NCBI RefSeq assembly: GCF_006542335.1
Contig: NZ_CP032485.1
Location: forward strand, 1,374,501-1,438,500
Source of the DNA: Neokomagataea tanensis
GTDB taxonomy: Bacteria; Pseudomonadota; Alphaproteobacteria; Acetobacterales; Acetobacteraceae
Direction: 5' to 3'
Length of the DNA stretch: 64,000 nucleotides
Part shown: one piece after another, positions 15,434-22,810 of the stretch
Numbering within the stretch: the first letter of the stretch is position 1
Layout of the letters: each line of letters opens with the position of its first letter
Notes under the pieces: generated by a model
Databases searched by the model: none
What the model was told of the DNA's origin: nothing
The model's input: only the letters and a program-made list of their open reading frames with translations
Translations under genes and position numbers: made by a program

Positions 15434-16360
15434 TTAGCGAGCATGCTTATTGTCAAATACATCATTTGATACGCCAAATCGCGCCGGATTTCTTAAATCT
15501 AATATTACAGTATTTCGGAAAAAAGCGGCGTTTCCTACCAAGCCATCGGCTCCACGATTAGCGATTATAGCTGTTAATGTATCAGAGCTCTGATAAACCA
15601 CCGGCCTACGCAAAGTGAGAGGGCCAATAGTAACACCGTCTTTCATGATTTTGCTTATTATTACAGAGCTTTTACCGTCGTATGTTCTACCTGGAATGGC
15701 TGGTGCGTCTGTGGTGTCGCCATCCATATTATCCCAAATAACAGGCGGTATTTGGATCGTAAAAAGGCTAGATCCCGTATCGAACAACAGGTGGTCGAAT
15801 TTTTTACTTCCCACACTTCCGGTTATGTAAAATGTATTATTGTGTATTGAAGCGTTATACCAAGAGAAATTCTTAATATCGTCTTTATTATTTAAAACAC
15901 ATACACTCTTATGAGGGTAGTCTATGACTACAATCTGACCTATAAATGTATTCAACCCCATATGACCAATTATTTTATTGCCGTCAATTTTTTTCTTACG
16001 ATCGATACTTAAAGAGAGGTGACTCCAACACATGTTCCCAGCACAAAAAGAATTTGGCACCAAACTATTTTGGCTTTCAGTGGTCAGATGCAGTTGATCA
16101 GAAATTTCTCCATACAACGCAGTGGTAGGCGCGCCTGTATCAAACTGCAAAAACCCGTTCTGCCCGTTGACTTCCACAGGTACCATCATACCTACCTTCT
16201 TTCGAGGTAATTCAGGTGAGCCAACCCAAATAAAATCGAAGCATCCAGAGTGCGGATTAGATGCGGGCTCCGCACAAAATGCCGAACCAAAGAAGAAAAG
16301 ACAACAAAAAGCGCTTAATGCTCTTAGAGAATTTCTTTTACGTGTCGTATAATCGCACAT
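15434..16360 (-). CDS. Secreted two-lobed aspartyl protease (retropepsin/pepsin-like)
   Basis: A 308-residue protein with an N-terminal signal peptide (about residues 11-30, ending GSAFCA). It has two copies of the aspartyl-protease signature: LQFDTGAP (Asp74) and LLFDTGSS (Asp194). Each is followed about 55-80 residues later by the hydrophobic-Gly motif that completes a lobe (IIGHMG at 130-135, LVGNAA at 274-279). A two-lobed enzyme with one catalytic Asp per lobe would be built like pepsin; bacterial relatives are uncommon. The ATG at 16360 has GGAGTG upstream; a longer frame begins at 16480 but puts 40 extra residues before the signal. AT-richer than the core genes, which suggests transfer. 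Substrate unknown. Confidence 0.65.
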   Translation of the reverse strand: MCDYTTRKRNSLRALSAFCCLFFFGSAFCAEPASNPHSGCFDFIWVGSPELPRKKVGMMVPVEVNGQNGFLQFDTGAPTTALYGEISDQLHLTTESQNSLVPNSFCAGNMCWSHLSLSIDRKKKIDGNKIIGHMGLNTFIGQIVVIDYPHKSVCVLNNKDDIKNFSWYNASIHNNTFYITGSVGSKKFDHLLFDTGSSLFTIQIPPVIWDNMDGDTTDAPAIPGRTYDGKSSVIISKIMKDGVTIGPLTLRRPVVYQSSDTLTAIIANRGADGLVGNAAFFRNTVILDLRNPARFGVSNDVFDNKHAR

Positions 16361-16484
16361 AAAAAACACTCCGTATATGACAATGCCTAAAAAAATCGGT
16401 AAGTCAGACCCTGTGTATACCATACGTTGCGACGGAGACGATCGGCCTTCGATATCAGGTGTCGAACATGACGGCTGCACTCTT

Positions 16485-16500
16485 CATAGTAACTACTATG
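16485..16500. promoter_or_regulatory. 7-bp palindrome upstream of the aspartyl protease gene
   Basis: CATAGTA and TACTATG are separated by 2 nt, about 125 bp before the protease start. It is a possible operator. The rest of the 222-bp gap 16361-16582 shows no gene. Confidence 0.3.
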
Positions 16501-16582
16501 ACTGAATATCGAAAAGCTACAAACGACTTGGATATGCGGATCGAAACGAACGTCGACATAAAAATGCTGACACGATTATATT

Positions 16583-16982
16583 AGAGCCCTTTTGGAAATT
16601 GAGCGTGAGGGGTTTTCAGGGCGTGTTGCGTGTGATTCACACTCAGGATGTGGACGCCAGAACAACGAGGCCGAATGGCCGACATTACGCGCAAGACGAA
16701 GCGTTATCCGTCTGATCTGACCGATGAGGAATGGGAGCGCATAGCGCCCCTGATGCAGCCTTTGAACCGGCGTGGCCAGAAACGAGCAACCGATTTTCGT
16801 GAGATCATCAATGCGCTGCGTTATCTTGTCCGCTCAGGCTGTGGCTGGGAAATGTTGCCTGTTCATTTTGGTCCATGACAGACCGTCTATTGGTGGTTCC
16901 GCAGGCTAATGCGCCGTTTCCTGTTTCAGGCCATCCATGATGTCTGCCTGATGCTCGATCGTGAAGCCGCGGGACGCGAGGC
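16583..16982 (+). pseudogene. IS5-family transposase, 5' fragment with a nonsense codon
   Basis: A frame from ATG 16648 reads MADITRKTKRYPSDLTDEEW and continues with the typical IS5 N-terminal domain (RATDFREIINALRYLVRSGC, then GWEMLPVHFGP). An in-frame TGA at 16876-16878 follows, where relatives have Trp (GPWQTVYWW); the frame then continues (QTVYWWFRRLMRRFLFQAIH) to 16982, where an IS6-family element cuts it. A possible IS left end starts near 16583 (gagcccttttgg). The element is dead. Confidence 0.75.
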
Positions 16983-17778
16983 GGTGATGTCACGTTAAGT
17001 TTTTTGCTTTGAGTATGGTTGTATTTGAGTGATTTCAAGCTGCGAGAATAGTCGCGGTATTCCACTGGGCGAAGGCTTGGAGACGATGAATGTGTCGTGA
17101 GAGGGCATTGGCGTTAGCGGCGGGTGGAACGAAGAAATTACGGACGGCCGAGAAGACGGTTGATAACCTCTGACATCCGCCCGGAGATCGGAACCTTTGC
17201 ATGGTTCGTTCCCGTTTTCGTAGCGGTAAATGGCTGTTTTCCGCTCGATTGTTCAGCCCTTTGCGGGAAAGGTGTTGGACAGACAAACGGAGTTCGCACT
17301 TTGCGGCCCCGTAAGAGCTCAGCTTATCCGTGATCATCCGCCGGGGGCGCACGCCCTGCTTGCGCAAAAGGCGGGTCAGGAGACGCTTGGCGGCCTTGGT
17401 ATTGCGCCGTTTTTGTAAGATTTCATCAAGGATATAGCCGTCTTGATCGACAGCGCGCCAGAGCCAATGAATGTGGCCGCTAATCACAACCCTGACTTCG
17501 TCCAAATGCCATATATCGTCCCGTTTGGCGCGCTTGCGGCGCAGACTGCGAACATACTCCGCACCAAACTTCAAGCTCCAGCGACGGATCGTCTCATACG
17601 ATACCACAATCCCACGTTCGAGCAGCATTTCCTCAACCAAACGAAAGCTCAATGGAAAACGGAAATACAACCATACCGCATGGGCTATCAATTCACGCGG
17701 GAAACGATGCCGTTTGTAACTCACTGGTATTTTACTCATCGGCGTCATCTAGTAGGCCAAACTTAACGTGACATCACC
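16983..17778 (-). mobile_element. Complete IS6-family insertion sequence (type 2), 796 bp
   Basis: The 20-bp terminal repeats are perfect: GGTGATGTCACGTTAAGTTT at 16983 and its complement ending at 17778. One transposase gene lies between them. The left flank is an IS5 fragment and the right flank is a type 1 IS6 3' end. The flanking octamers (cgcgaggc and gcgcgcct) do not match, so the copy no longer sits in its original insertion site. Confidence 0.92.
17035..17748 (-). CDS. IS6-family transposase (type 2)
   Basis: A 237-residue DDE transposase, clearly distinct from type 1. It has an N-terminal HTH region (FRLVEEMLLERGIVVSYETI) and catalytic Asp in DIWHLDEVRV, Asp in MITDKLSSYG and Glu in NNRAENSH. 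Translation probably starts at one of two Met near 17748 (first or fourth codon). Intact. Confidence 0.92.
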   Translation of the reverse strand: MTPMSKIPVSYKRHRFPRELIAHAVWLYFRFPLSFRLVEEMLLERGIVVSYETIRRWSLKFGAEYVRSLRRKRAKRDDIWHLDEVRVVISGHIHWLWRAVDQDGYILDEILQKRRNTKAAKRLLTRLLRKQGVRPRRMITDKLSSYGAAKCELRLSVQHLSRKGLNNRAENSHLPLRKRERTMQRFRSPGGCQRLSTVFSAVRNFFVPPAANANALSRHIHRLQAFAQWNTATILAA

Positions 17779-17934
17779 GCGCGCCTTGAAAAAGGGACAA
17801 GCTGAACTCTTCCAGTTCCAAGAGGGTATCATGGGAGAAGTGCGTCTCATCGAAAGACAATTCAGCTTCTAAACCGTTTGAAAATCGAAACAAACGGGGC
17901 CCACGCGACTCAAGCGGAACTTTGCAACAGAGCC
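17779..17934 (+). mobile_element. 3' remnant of a type 1 IS6-family element
   Basis: It encodes the last about 30 residues of the type 1 transposase (ALKKGQAELFQFQEG, ending RQFSF with TAA) and continues to the terminal repeat aactttgcaacagagcc at 17934. The left side is cut by the type 2 IS6 at 17778. Confidence 0.88.
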
Positions 17935-18113
17935 CGAGGAAGTCGGTGATCAGATCTCGCGTCGAGTGCGTCTTTGTCGATCAAAAATCACAGACAAGAC
18001 TGTTCGTCCGAACCGTAGGCTTAACGCGGGCCACTATGAGGATCAATCTGGCCAATATCGTCCATAATATACGCCGCTTTCTCCTCCTGGAGCGGATTAA
18101 CGCCGCTCCGTAG
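17935..18113 (+). pseudogene. IS5-family transposase, 3' remnant
   Basis: The frame to the TAG at 18111-18113 reads RKSVIRSRVECVFVDQKSQT, then NIRRFLLLERINAAP. This is the C-terminal block (R-S-R-V-E, the catalytic Glu region) of IS5-type transposases. It is a different subgroup from the fragment at 16583-16982, so the two are not halves of one element. 18114-18227 shows no gene. Confidence 0.65.
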
Positions 18114-18227
18114 CAATCCAGAGTATGAAACCCTCTCTTTGCTCATAGCGCAGGGTGAAAACCAGGACCAGGAACCAGAAATCAAGCGCAAGGGCAATCA
18201 ATCAAGGGCTCTTCGAACTCTCCAATA

Positions 18228-18953
18228 TCAATCAGAAATATTATGTAAATTAATCATACTAAAAGAGGAATCTTTTTGTATTTTACTTACATATTCCTTT
18301 ATAAAATCCAAATTTGATTTATTGTTAAAATTTTTATTTATAGAAATCCACCCTTCTACATCCCAAATAAATTCACTATTAGGGTTTTTAATTAAAGAAG
18401 ACCACCCTTCTACAGGGTCACTTGGTATTGTATTTTTCTTTTGATCCTTTGAAGGTTCATTCGATAATGACGATGGCGTCATGATTAAAATACCAATTAA
18501 CTCACCTTCACGTGAAAATATGTGGCCTACAAAGGTGCCAGTACACGCTCTTGGTTGACATGTTGTAAAAAATACGAGGTTGGAAATTTCCTGATTTCCA
18601 TTTGGAACAGTATTTGATTCAGCCGTTTTGTACGTAGATATAATATCATCCTTAGTATTTTTAGATAATTTATTAAAATATTTTGTCTTTAACAAACTAA
18701 ATTCGCAATCTTCGAAATTATTAAATTCTCTACCTGAAAGAGACATCAGATAATCATTAAAATCTATATCTGAAAACCTTGTATTCGAATTATACCTTCT
18801 AGGTATTTTTGCTATTATTTCTTTTAAATAGATAGGAAGCCTTTTGTAATTACAAAAATTATTTATTGGAATATCTTTTTCTTTGGAAAAAGATATTCCA
18901 ATATTTATTATATTGAATATTATCATAAATATAATTAAGGAAATTTTAATCAT
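18228..18953 (-). CDS. Secreted low-GC protein with CxPxxC motif (possible lysozyme-inhibitor-like immunity protein)
   Basis: A 241-residue protein with an N-terminal signal peptide (residues 2-23, MIKISLIIFMIIFNIINIGI start). The base composition is very AT-rich, far from that of the core genes. A central segment, LVFFTTCQPRACTGTF, recalls the CKPHDC loop by which Ivy proteins plug the lysozyme active site, but overall similarity cannot be established by eye. Its ATG overlaps the stop of the upstream truncated gene by 4 bp, so the two were cotranscribed. If that gene encodes a lysozyme-like toxin, this is a natural candidate for its periplasmic immunity protein. Function otherwise unknown. 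Confidence 0.55.
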   Translation of the reverse strand: MIKISLIIFMIIFNIINIGISFSKEKDIPINNFCNYKRLPIYLKEIIAKIPRRYNSNTRFSDIDFNDYLMSLSGREFNNFEDCEFSLLKTKYFNKLSKNTKDDIISTYKTAESNTVPNGNQEISNLVFFTTCQPRACTGTFVGHIFSREGELIGILIMTPSSLSNEPSKDQKKNTIPSDPVEGWSSLIKNPNSEFIWDVEGWISINKNFNNKSNLDFIKEYVSKIQKDSSFSMINLHNISD

Positions 18954-19166
18954 TCTACTTCTCCAATAAGTCTCATATTATCTAATGATCGGGAATCTTT
19001 AATTCCAAAAATTTGTTTTATATTATCTGATGCTTTTTTATAGTTTTCTGTACGGAAACTAGTCCATAATTGGTGCTTTGCTACAGCTGCGTTATCCTTA
19101 CTAGAAACATAACCAAATCCTGACCCCATAACATATGACAAATCTATAATTGCAGTTTGTGCCTTA
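18950..19166 (-). pseudogene. 3' end of a lysozyme/pesticin-like gene cut by an IS5-family element
   Basis: About 71 codons survive between the IS end at 19167 and a TAA. The residues (AIIDLSYVMGSGF, later QLWTSFRTENYKKASDNIKQ and FGIKDSRSLDNMRLIGEV) resemble the last helices of pesticin/T4-lysozyme-like muramidases, where the pattern is roughly N-L-R-x-FG...TRR...EA..LI. The 5' part and start are lost; an apparent start inside the IS (near 19237) is not native. AT-rich like its partner at 18228-18953. The family call is tentative. Confidence 0.4.
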
Positions 19167-19995
19167 GGCTCAGGACTCATAGCCAGAAGATGACGATTGC
19201 GGCGAGGCAGACGGCTGAGAAGAAGACGGTCGGGCATCTGTCGTAGCGGGTTGCGACCCGCCGCCAGTCCTTGAGCCTTCCGAACATAATCTCGATGCGA
19301 TTGCGGCGTTTATATTTTCGCTTGTCGTATTTGACCGGTTTTCCGCGAGATTTCCGTCCTGGAATGCAGGGCTTTATACCTTTCTCTTCCAGGGCGTCCC
19401 TGAACCAGTCGGCGTCATACCCGCGATCTCCCAGCATCCATTGTGCTGCAGGAAGACTGTCCAGCAGGGCAGCGGCACCGGTATAATCGCTGATCTGCCG
19501 CGCAGTCATGAAAAAGCTCAGCGGTCGTCCGTTCTGATCGGTGACCGCATGGAGTTTGGTATTCATACCGCCTTTGGTGCGACCAATCAGGCGGCCTGGA
19601 TCCCCTTTTTTAGCCGCAGGCTCGAAGCCGTGCGGTGCACCTTGAGATATGTCGCATCAATCATAATCGTCTGAGGCTCGGCTTTCGCAGCAGACAGGCC
19701 ATCCATCATCCGCATGAAAATGCCCATGTCACCCCAACGTTTCCAGCGGTTGTAGAGCGTTTTGTGCGGACCGTATTCCCGGGGCGCATCACGCCAGCGC
19801 ATACCATTGCGGTTCACAAAAATGATGCCGCTCAGCACACGGCGGTCATCAACGCGAGGTTTGCCGTGGCTCTTGGGAAAGAACGGCCGCAGACGCTCCA
19901 TCTGTTCGTCCGTCAGCCAAAACAGGTCGCTCATCTTCAGTCTCCTCACAGAGCCTGAATCAGATTTCCGCAATCAAATCAATGGGTCCTGAGCC
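19167..19995 (-). mobile_element. Complete IS5-family (IS427-type) insertion sequence, 829 bp
   Basis: The ends are ggctcaggactcat at 19167 and the complement of ggctcaggacccat at 19995, flanked by a TA duplication (19165-19166 and 19996-19997). The transposase is made from two overlapping frames. It interrupts the lysozyme-like gene. A second complete copy lies in opposite orientation at 20890-21718, and a truncated one at 11676-12151. Confidence 0.93.
19177..19934 (-). CDS. IS5-family transposase (orfA/orfB joined by -1 frameshift)
   Basis: orfA (start ATG at 19934, after GAGGAG) encodes the N-terminal domain (LFWLTDEQMERLRPFFPKSH), ending shortly after a run of six A followed by G. orfB is in the -1 frame and carries the rest of the catalytic core (GDRGYDADWFRDALEEKG) and the C-terminal block (RRNRIEIMFGRLKDWRR). 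The overlap at the A6G run is the usual programmed -1 site in this IS group. Both frames are intact. Confidence 0.88.
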
Positions 19996-20071
19996 TAGTG
20001 CCGTGGAGGGTTTTTCCCGCTGGGATAGCTTTCGGTCCGCATTTGCTAAAAGTCTTCCATATTATCAAACC

Positions 20072-20202
20072 GGCTCTGTTGCAAAGTTAATTTTTCGGCT
20101 GATTTCAGGTCGACACAAAAATCCAAACACCTATAAAATCAGTAAGTTATTTTTATCGGAATCAACACGAAAACGGCAATTTTAGAACTTTGCAACAGAG
20201 CC
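20072..20202 (+). repeat. 131-bp MITE with IS6 type 1 ends, copy 1
   Basis: Terminal repeats ggctctgttgcaaagtt and aactttgcaacagagcc are perfect 17-bp inverses, identical to the ends of the local type 1 IS6. The interior (AT-rich, no frame) is not derived from the transposase. An inverted copy lies at 20526-20656. Its right end joins a type 1 IS6 3' fragment. Confidence 0.85.
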
Positions 20203-20298
20203 AGTGCGTCTCATCGAGAGACAATTCGGAGTTTACACCGTTTGAAAATCAAAACACAATGGATCCACGCGACCCAAATCTAACTTTGCAACAGGGCC
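20203..20298 (+). mobile_element. Diverged 3' remnant of a type 1 IS6-family element
   Basis: Matches the last about 100 bp of the type 1 IS6 (gtgcgtctcatcgagagac and then the terminal repeat aactttgcaacagggcc ending at 20298), with several substitutions against the intact copy. It is therefore older than the complete element. Confidence 0.75.
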
Positions 20299-20331
20299 TT
20301 TTGGAGGCGGTTAACCAGAAAGGTATTAAAT

Positions 20332-20520
20332 ATGAAAATAAAAGAAAGTTATATTTTAAAAAACTCTTGGATAATTATTGTATCTGGAGGTATTTTCATT
20401 ATTTCTGGAGAGCAGATAGTATCCGGAAAAATAAATGTGATTTTTTCTATTATTCTTATGTCTTCTTCTATTTTAATGTCATTGGGAGTACTGATATCCG
20501 CCACAAAGAGGCGAGGTTAA
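20332..20520 (+). CDS. Small hydrophobic membrane protein (62 aa), unknown function
   Basis: Starts at ATG 20332 after AGAAAGG at good spacing and ends at TAA 20518-20520. Two hydrophobic helices (about residues 12-27 and 35-56) and a short basic tail (TKRRG) predict a small inner-membrane protein. AT-rich, and framed by the two inverted MITEs, so it is probably mobile cargo or a piece of foreign DNA. Not recognised. Confidence 0.45.
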   Translation: MKIKESYILKNSWIIIVSGGIFIISGEQIVSGKINVIFSIILMSSSILMSLGVLISATKRRG

Positions 20521-20525
20521 AGATC

Positions 20526-20656
20526 GGCCCTGTTGCAAAGTTCTAAAATTGCCGTTTTCGTGTTGATTCCGATAAAAATAACTTACTGATTTTATAGGTG
20601 TTTAGATTTTTGTGTCGACCTGAAATCAGCCAAAAATTCAACTTTGCAACAGAGCC
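20526..20656 (-). repeat. 131-bp MITE with IS6 type 1 ends, copy 2 (inverted)
   Basis: The same length as, and nearly the same sequence as, the element at 20072-20202 in reverse orientation. Its ends are ggccctgttgcaaagtt and aactttgcaacagagcc (one mismatch). The two copies enclose 323 bp containing the small membrane protein gene. Confidence 0.85.
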
Positions 20657-20657
20657 G

Positions 20658-20723
20658 CGCCAGATTATGACCGATGCCTTTCTGGCGATTTTACCGGACT
20701 TAGAGGCCATCTATTCAGATTAA
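20658..20723 (+). pseudogene. Short 3' gene remnant after MITE 2
   Basis: Twenty-one codons and a TAA (RQIMTDAFLAILPDLEAIYS, then D) look like a genuine C-terminus cut by the MITE/IS boundary. I do not recognise the family. The rest of 20724-20889 shows no gene. Confidence 0.3.
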
Positions 20724-20889
20724 TCTCGCATCGCGAATGTCCGATATTGGATAACTATGAACTGATAGCCGACCTTCGGCTTAACCCCCCTATGCGGACG
20801 TAGTATAGACCAAACGGATCGAAAAGCTAACGTAACGATAATAAGTACTTCGCCATAAGTGATTGCTTCCGTTCACTGCAACTGCGCTA

Positions 20890-21718
20890 GGCTCAGGACC
20901 TATTGATTTGATTGCGGAAATCTGATTCAGGCTCTGTGAGGAGACTCAAGATGAGCGACCTGTTTTGGCTGACGGACGAACAGATGGAGCGTCTGCGGCC
21001 GTTCTTTCCCAAGAGCCACGGCAAACCTCGCGTTGATGACCGCCGTGTGCTGAGCGGCATCATTTTTGTGAACCGCAATGGTATGCGCTGGCGTGATGCG
21101 CCCCGGGAATACGGTCCGCACAAAACGCTCTACAACCGCTGGAAACGTTGGGGTGACATGGGCATTTTCATGCGGATGATGGATGGCCTGTCTGCTGCGA
21201 AAGCCGAGCCTCAGACGATTATGATTGATGCGACATATCTCAAGGTGCACCGCACGGCTTCGAGCCTGCGGCTAAAAAAGGGGATCCAGGCCGCCTGATT
21301 GGTCGCACCAAAGGCGGTATGAATACCAAACTCCATGCGGTCACCGATCAGAACGGACGACCGCTGAGCTTTTTCATGACTGCGCGGCAGATCAGCGATT
21401 ATACCGGTGCCGCTGCCCTGCTGGACAGTCTTCCTGCAGCACAATGGATGCTGGGAGATCGCGGGTATGACGCCGACTGGTTCAGGGACGCCCTGGAAGA
21501 GAAAGGTATAAAGCCCTGCATTCCAGGACGGAAATCTCGCGGAAAACCGGTCAAATACGACAAGCGAAAATATAAACGCCGCAATCGCATCGAGATTATG
21601 TTCGGAAGGCTCAAGGACTGGCGGCGGGTCGCAACCCGCTACGACAGATGCCCGACCGTCTTCTTCTCAGCCGTCTGCCTCGCCGCAATCGTCATCTTCT
21701 GGCTATGAGTCCTGAGCC
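20890..21718 (+). mobile_element. Complete IS5-family (IS427-type) insertion sequence, second copy
   Basis: 829 bp, flanked by TA at 20888-20889 and 21719-21720. Almost identical to the copy at 19167-19995 (a visible difference is one base just before the orfA start codon), in the opposite orientation. The pair brackets 894 bp and could act as a composite unit. Confidence 0.93.
20951..21708 (+). CDS. IS5-family transposase (orfA/orfB joined by -1 frameshift)
   Basis: Same two-frame organisation as the copy at 19177-19934. orfA runs from ATG 20951 (GAGGAG upstream) to a stop at 21298. orfB, in the -1 frame, runs to TGA 21706-21708. The slippery run of A residues lies near 21275. Frames are intact, so the element may be active. 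Confidence 0.88.
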
Positions 21719-21720
21719 TA

Positions 21721-21788
21721 GCTTAACGCGTTACTATGATGCGATTATGGGGCGTTCGTTCCAGTTGAATATCGGAGCACATTTCTAA
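21721..21788 (+). pseudogene. 3' stub of an outer-membrane receptor gene
   Basis: Directly after the IS the frame reads LTRYYDAIMGRSFQLNIGAH and F, then TAA. An xRYYDxxxGRSFxLN...F ending is typical of the last two strands of TonB-dependent receptors, including the terminal Phe. The upstream part has been replaced by the IS island. A terminator follows, as expected for a former gene end. Confidence 0.6.
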
Positions 21789-21817
21789 ATCTGCAAACCT
21801 CGCAGTAGGTTTGTTGT

Positions 21818-21845
21818 GGGGAGGTTTGGGCCTCCCCTTTTTTAT
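21818..21845 (+). terminator. Rho-independent terminator
   Basis: GGGGAGG (21818-21824) pairs with CCTCCCC (21831-21837), loop of 6 nt, followed by TTTTTT. It belongs to the receptor stub at 21721-21788 and faces the convergent fnr gene. Confidence 0.85.
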
Positions 21846-21855
21846 TACGGGTGCT

Positions 21856-22671
21856 CTAGAGCGTACCCTCGGAAATGCGAAGAAGGCGGTCGGGCTTTAA
21901 GACATCGATTTGGGTAATGCTGTGGATATTGATCAGCCCCTCGCGTTTGAAGTGGCTGAAAACCCGGCTCACTGTTTCGATCGTTAAACCAAGATAATCT
22001 GCAATATCACTGCGCGGCATGGGGAGCGTAAGCGTTTTGCCTGTGCTGGAATCTTGAGCGCTTACTCTTGGGTGGCAGCCGACGCGCTCAACCAAGAAAC
22101 TAGCCAGGCGTTCTTGCGCGGTTTTGCGGCCTAGAAGAGTCATACGTGCGTGGCTGCGAGCCAACTCGCGCGAGGCCTCAATGCGAAGGCGATGCTCCAG
22201 ATGCGGAAAGCGTGCCGTTAATCGTTCCATTGCGGCATGTGGAAAGCGGCAAAGCTGCGTGGAGGTTAATGCCTCTGCGCCGAAAGCGTATGACATTTCA
22301 GCCGCCAAGCCTAGAAATGATCCACGCTCAGCAAAGCCGGTCACTTGTCGTCGGCCATCGGGCAGGAGTGTGAAGAGGCGTATTGTACCTTCAGTAACAA
22401 CGAAAAAGTCTCGTGCGGTTTCGCCCTCTTCTATGAAACCACGACCAGCGGGCACGGTCATACGCGAGGATTCACGGGCGAGAATGCCAAGGTCATTTTC
22501 GTTGATAACGTCACAAATACTGTACTGGCGGCCCGCGCAGTGCAAACAGCGATCTTCTGGGTCTTCGTGGCCGGAGGGCATGGGCATGGCTGCGCAGAGT
22601 CCTTCTGTAGCGCAATGGGCCCCTGCGGAGATGCTTTTGGCATTGGTGGGAAATGTGCACAGCAAAGCCAT
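21856..22671 (-). CDS. fnr: FNR-type oxygen-sensing transcription regulator
   Basis: A 271-residue CRP/FNR-family regulator. Four cysteines fit a [4Fe-4S] oxygen sensor: Cys42, Cys45 and Cys53 in CLHCAGRQYSIC plus Cys141 in TQLCRFP. A cyclic-nucleotide-type beta-roll covers about residues 58-150, followed by the dimer helix and a C-terminal HTH (about 219-248). The recognition helix holds ETVSR, the Glu-Ser-Arg set that reads TTGAT half-sites. It probably switches genes when oxygen becomes limiting. A start at Met29 is also possible, since the first 28 residues are not part of the family fold. Divergent from ompW, with a matching FNR box between them. Confidence 0.88.
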   Translation of the reverse strand: MALLCTFPTNAKSISAGAHCATEGLCAAMPMPSGHEDPEDRCLHCAGRQYSICDVINENDLGILARESSRMTVPAGRGFIEEGETARDFFVVTEGTIRLFTLLPDGRRQVTGFAERGSFLGLAAEMSYAFGAEALTSTQLCRFPHAAMERLTARFPHLEHRLRIEASRELARSHARMTLLGRKTAQERLASFLVERVGCHPRVSAQDSSTGKTLTLPMPRSDIADYLGLTIETVSRVFSHFKREGLINIHSITQIDVLKPDRLLRISEGTL

Positions 22672-22736
22672 AGTCGTGTCATCCGAGCGTCTGTTGTTCA
22701 GAGGCCTATGAGTTAAATCTACAAAACACTGGTGAG

Positions 22737-22750
22737 TTGATCTAGGTCAA
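22737..22750. promoter_or_regulatory. FNR box between fnr and ompW
   Basis: TTGATCTAGGTCAA matches the FNR/ANR consensus TTGAT-N4-ATCAA with one change. It is 60 bp before the ompW start and 66 bp before the fnr start, so it could control both. Confidence 0.75.
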
Positions 22751-22810
22751 GGCCGGGGGAAGTTCAGAGGCGCTTTGTGAAGACATTCAGAAGTAACTGG
22801 AATGTGTACC

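Noticed and set aside
16583..18113. The two IS5 fragments as halves of one element split by IS6
   Set aside because: The C-terminal block belongs to a different IS5 subgroup from the N-terminal fragment.
18950..19237. Start codon for the lysozyme-like gene at 19237
   Set aside because: The first 24 codons lie inside the IS5-family element, so the start is created by the insertion.
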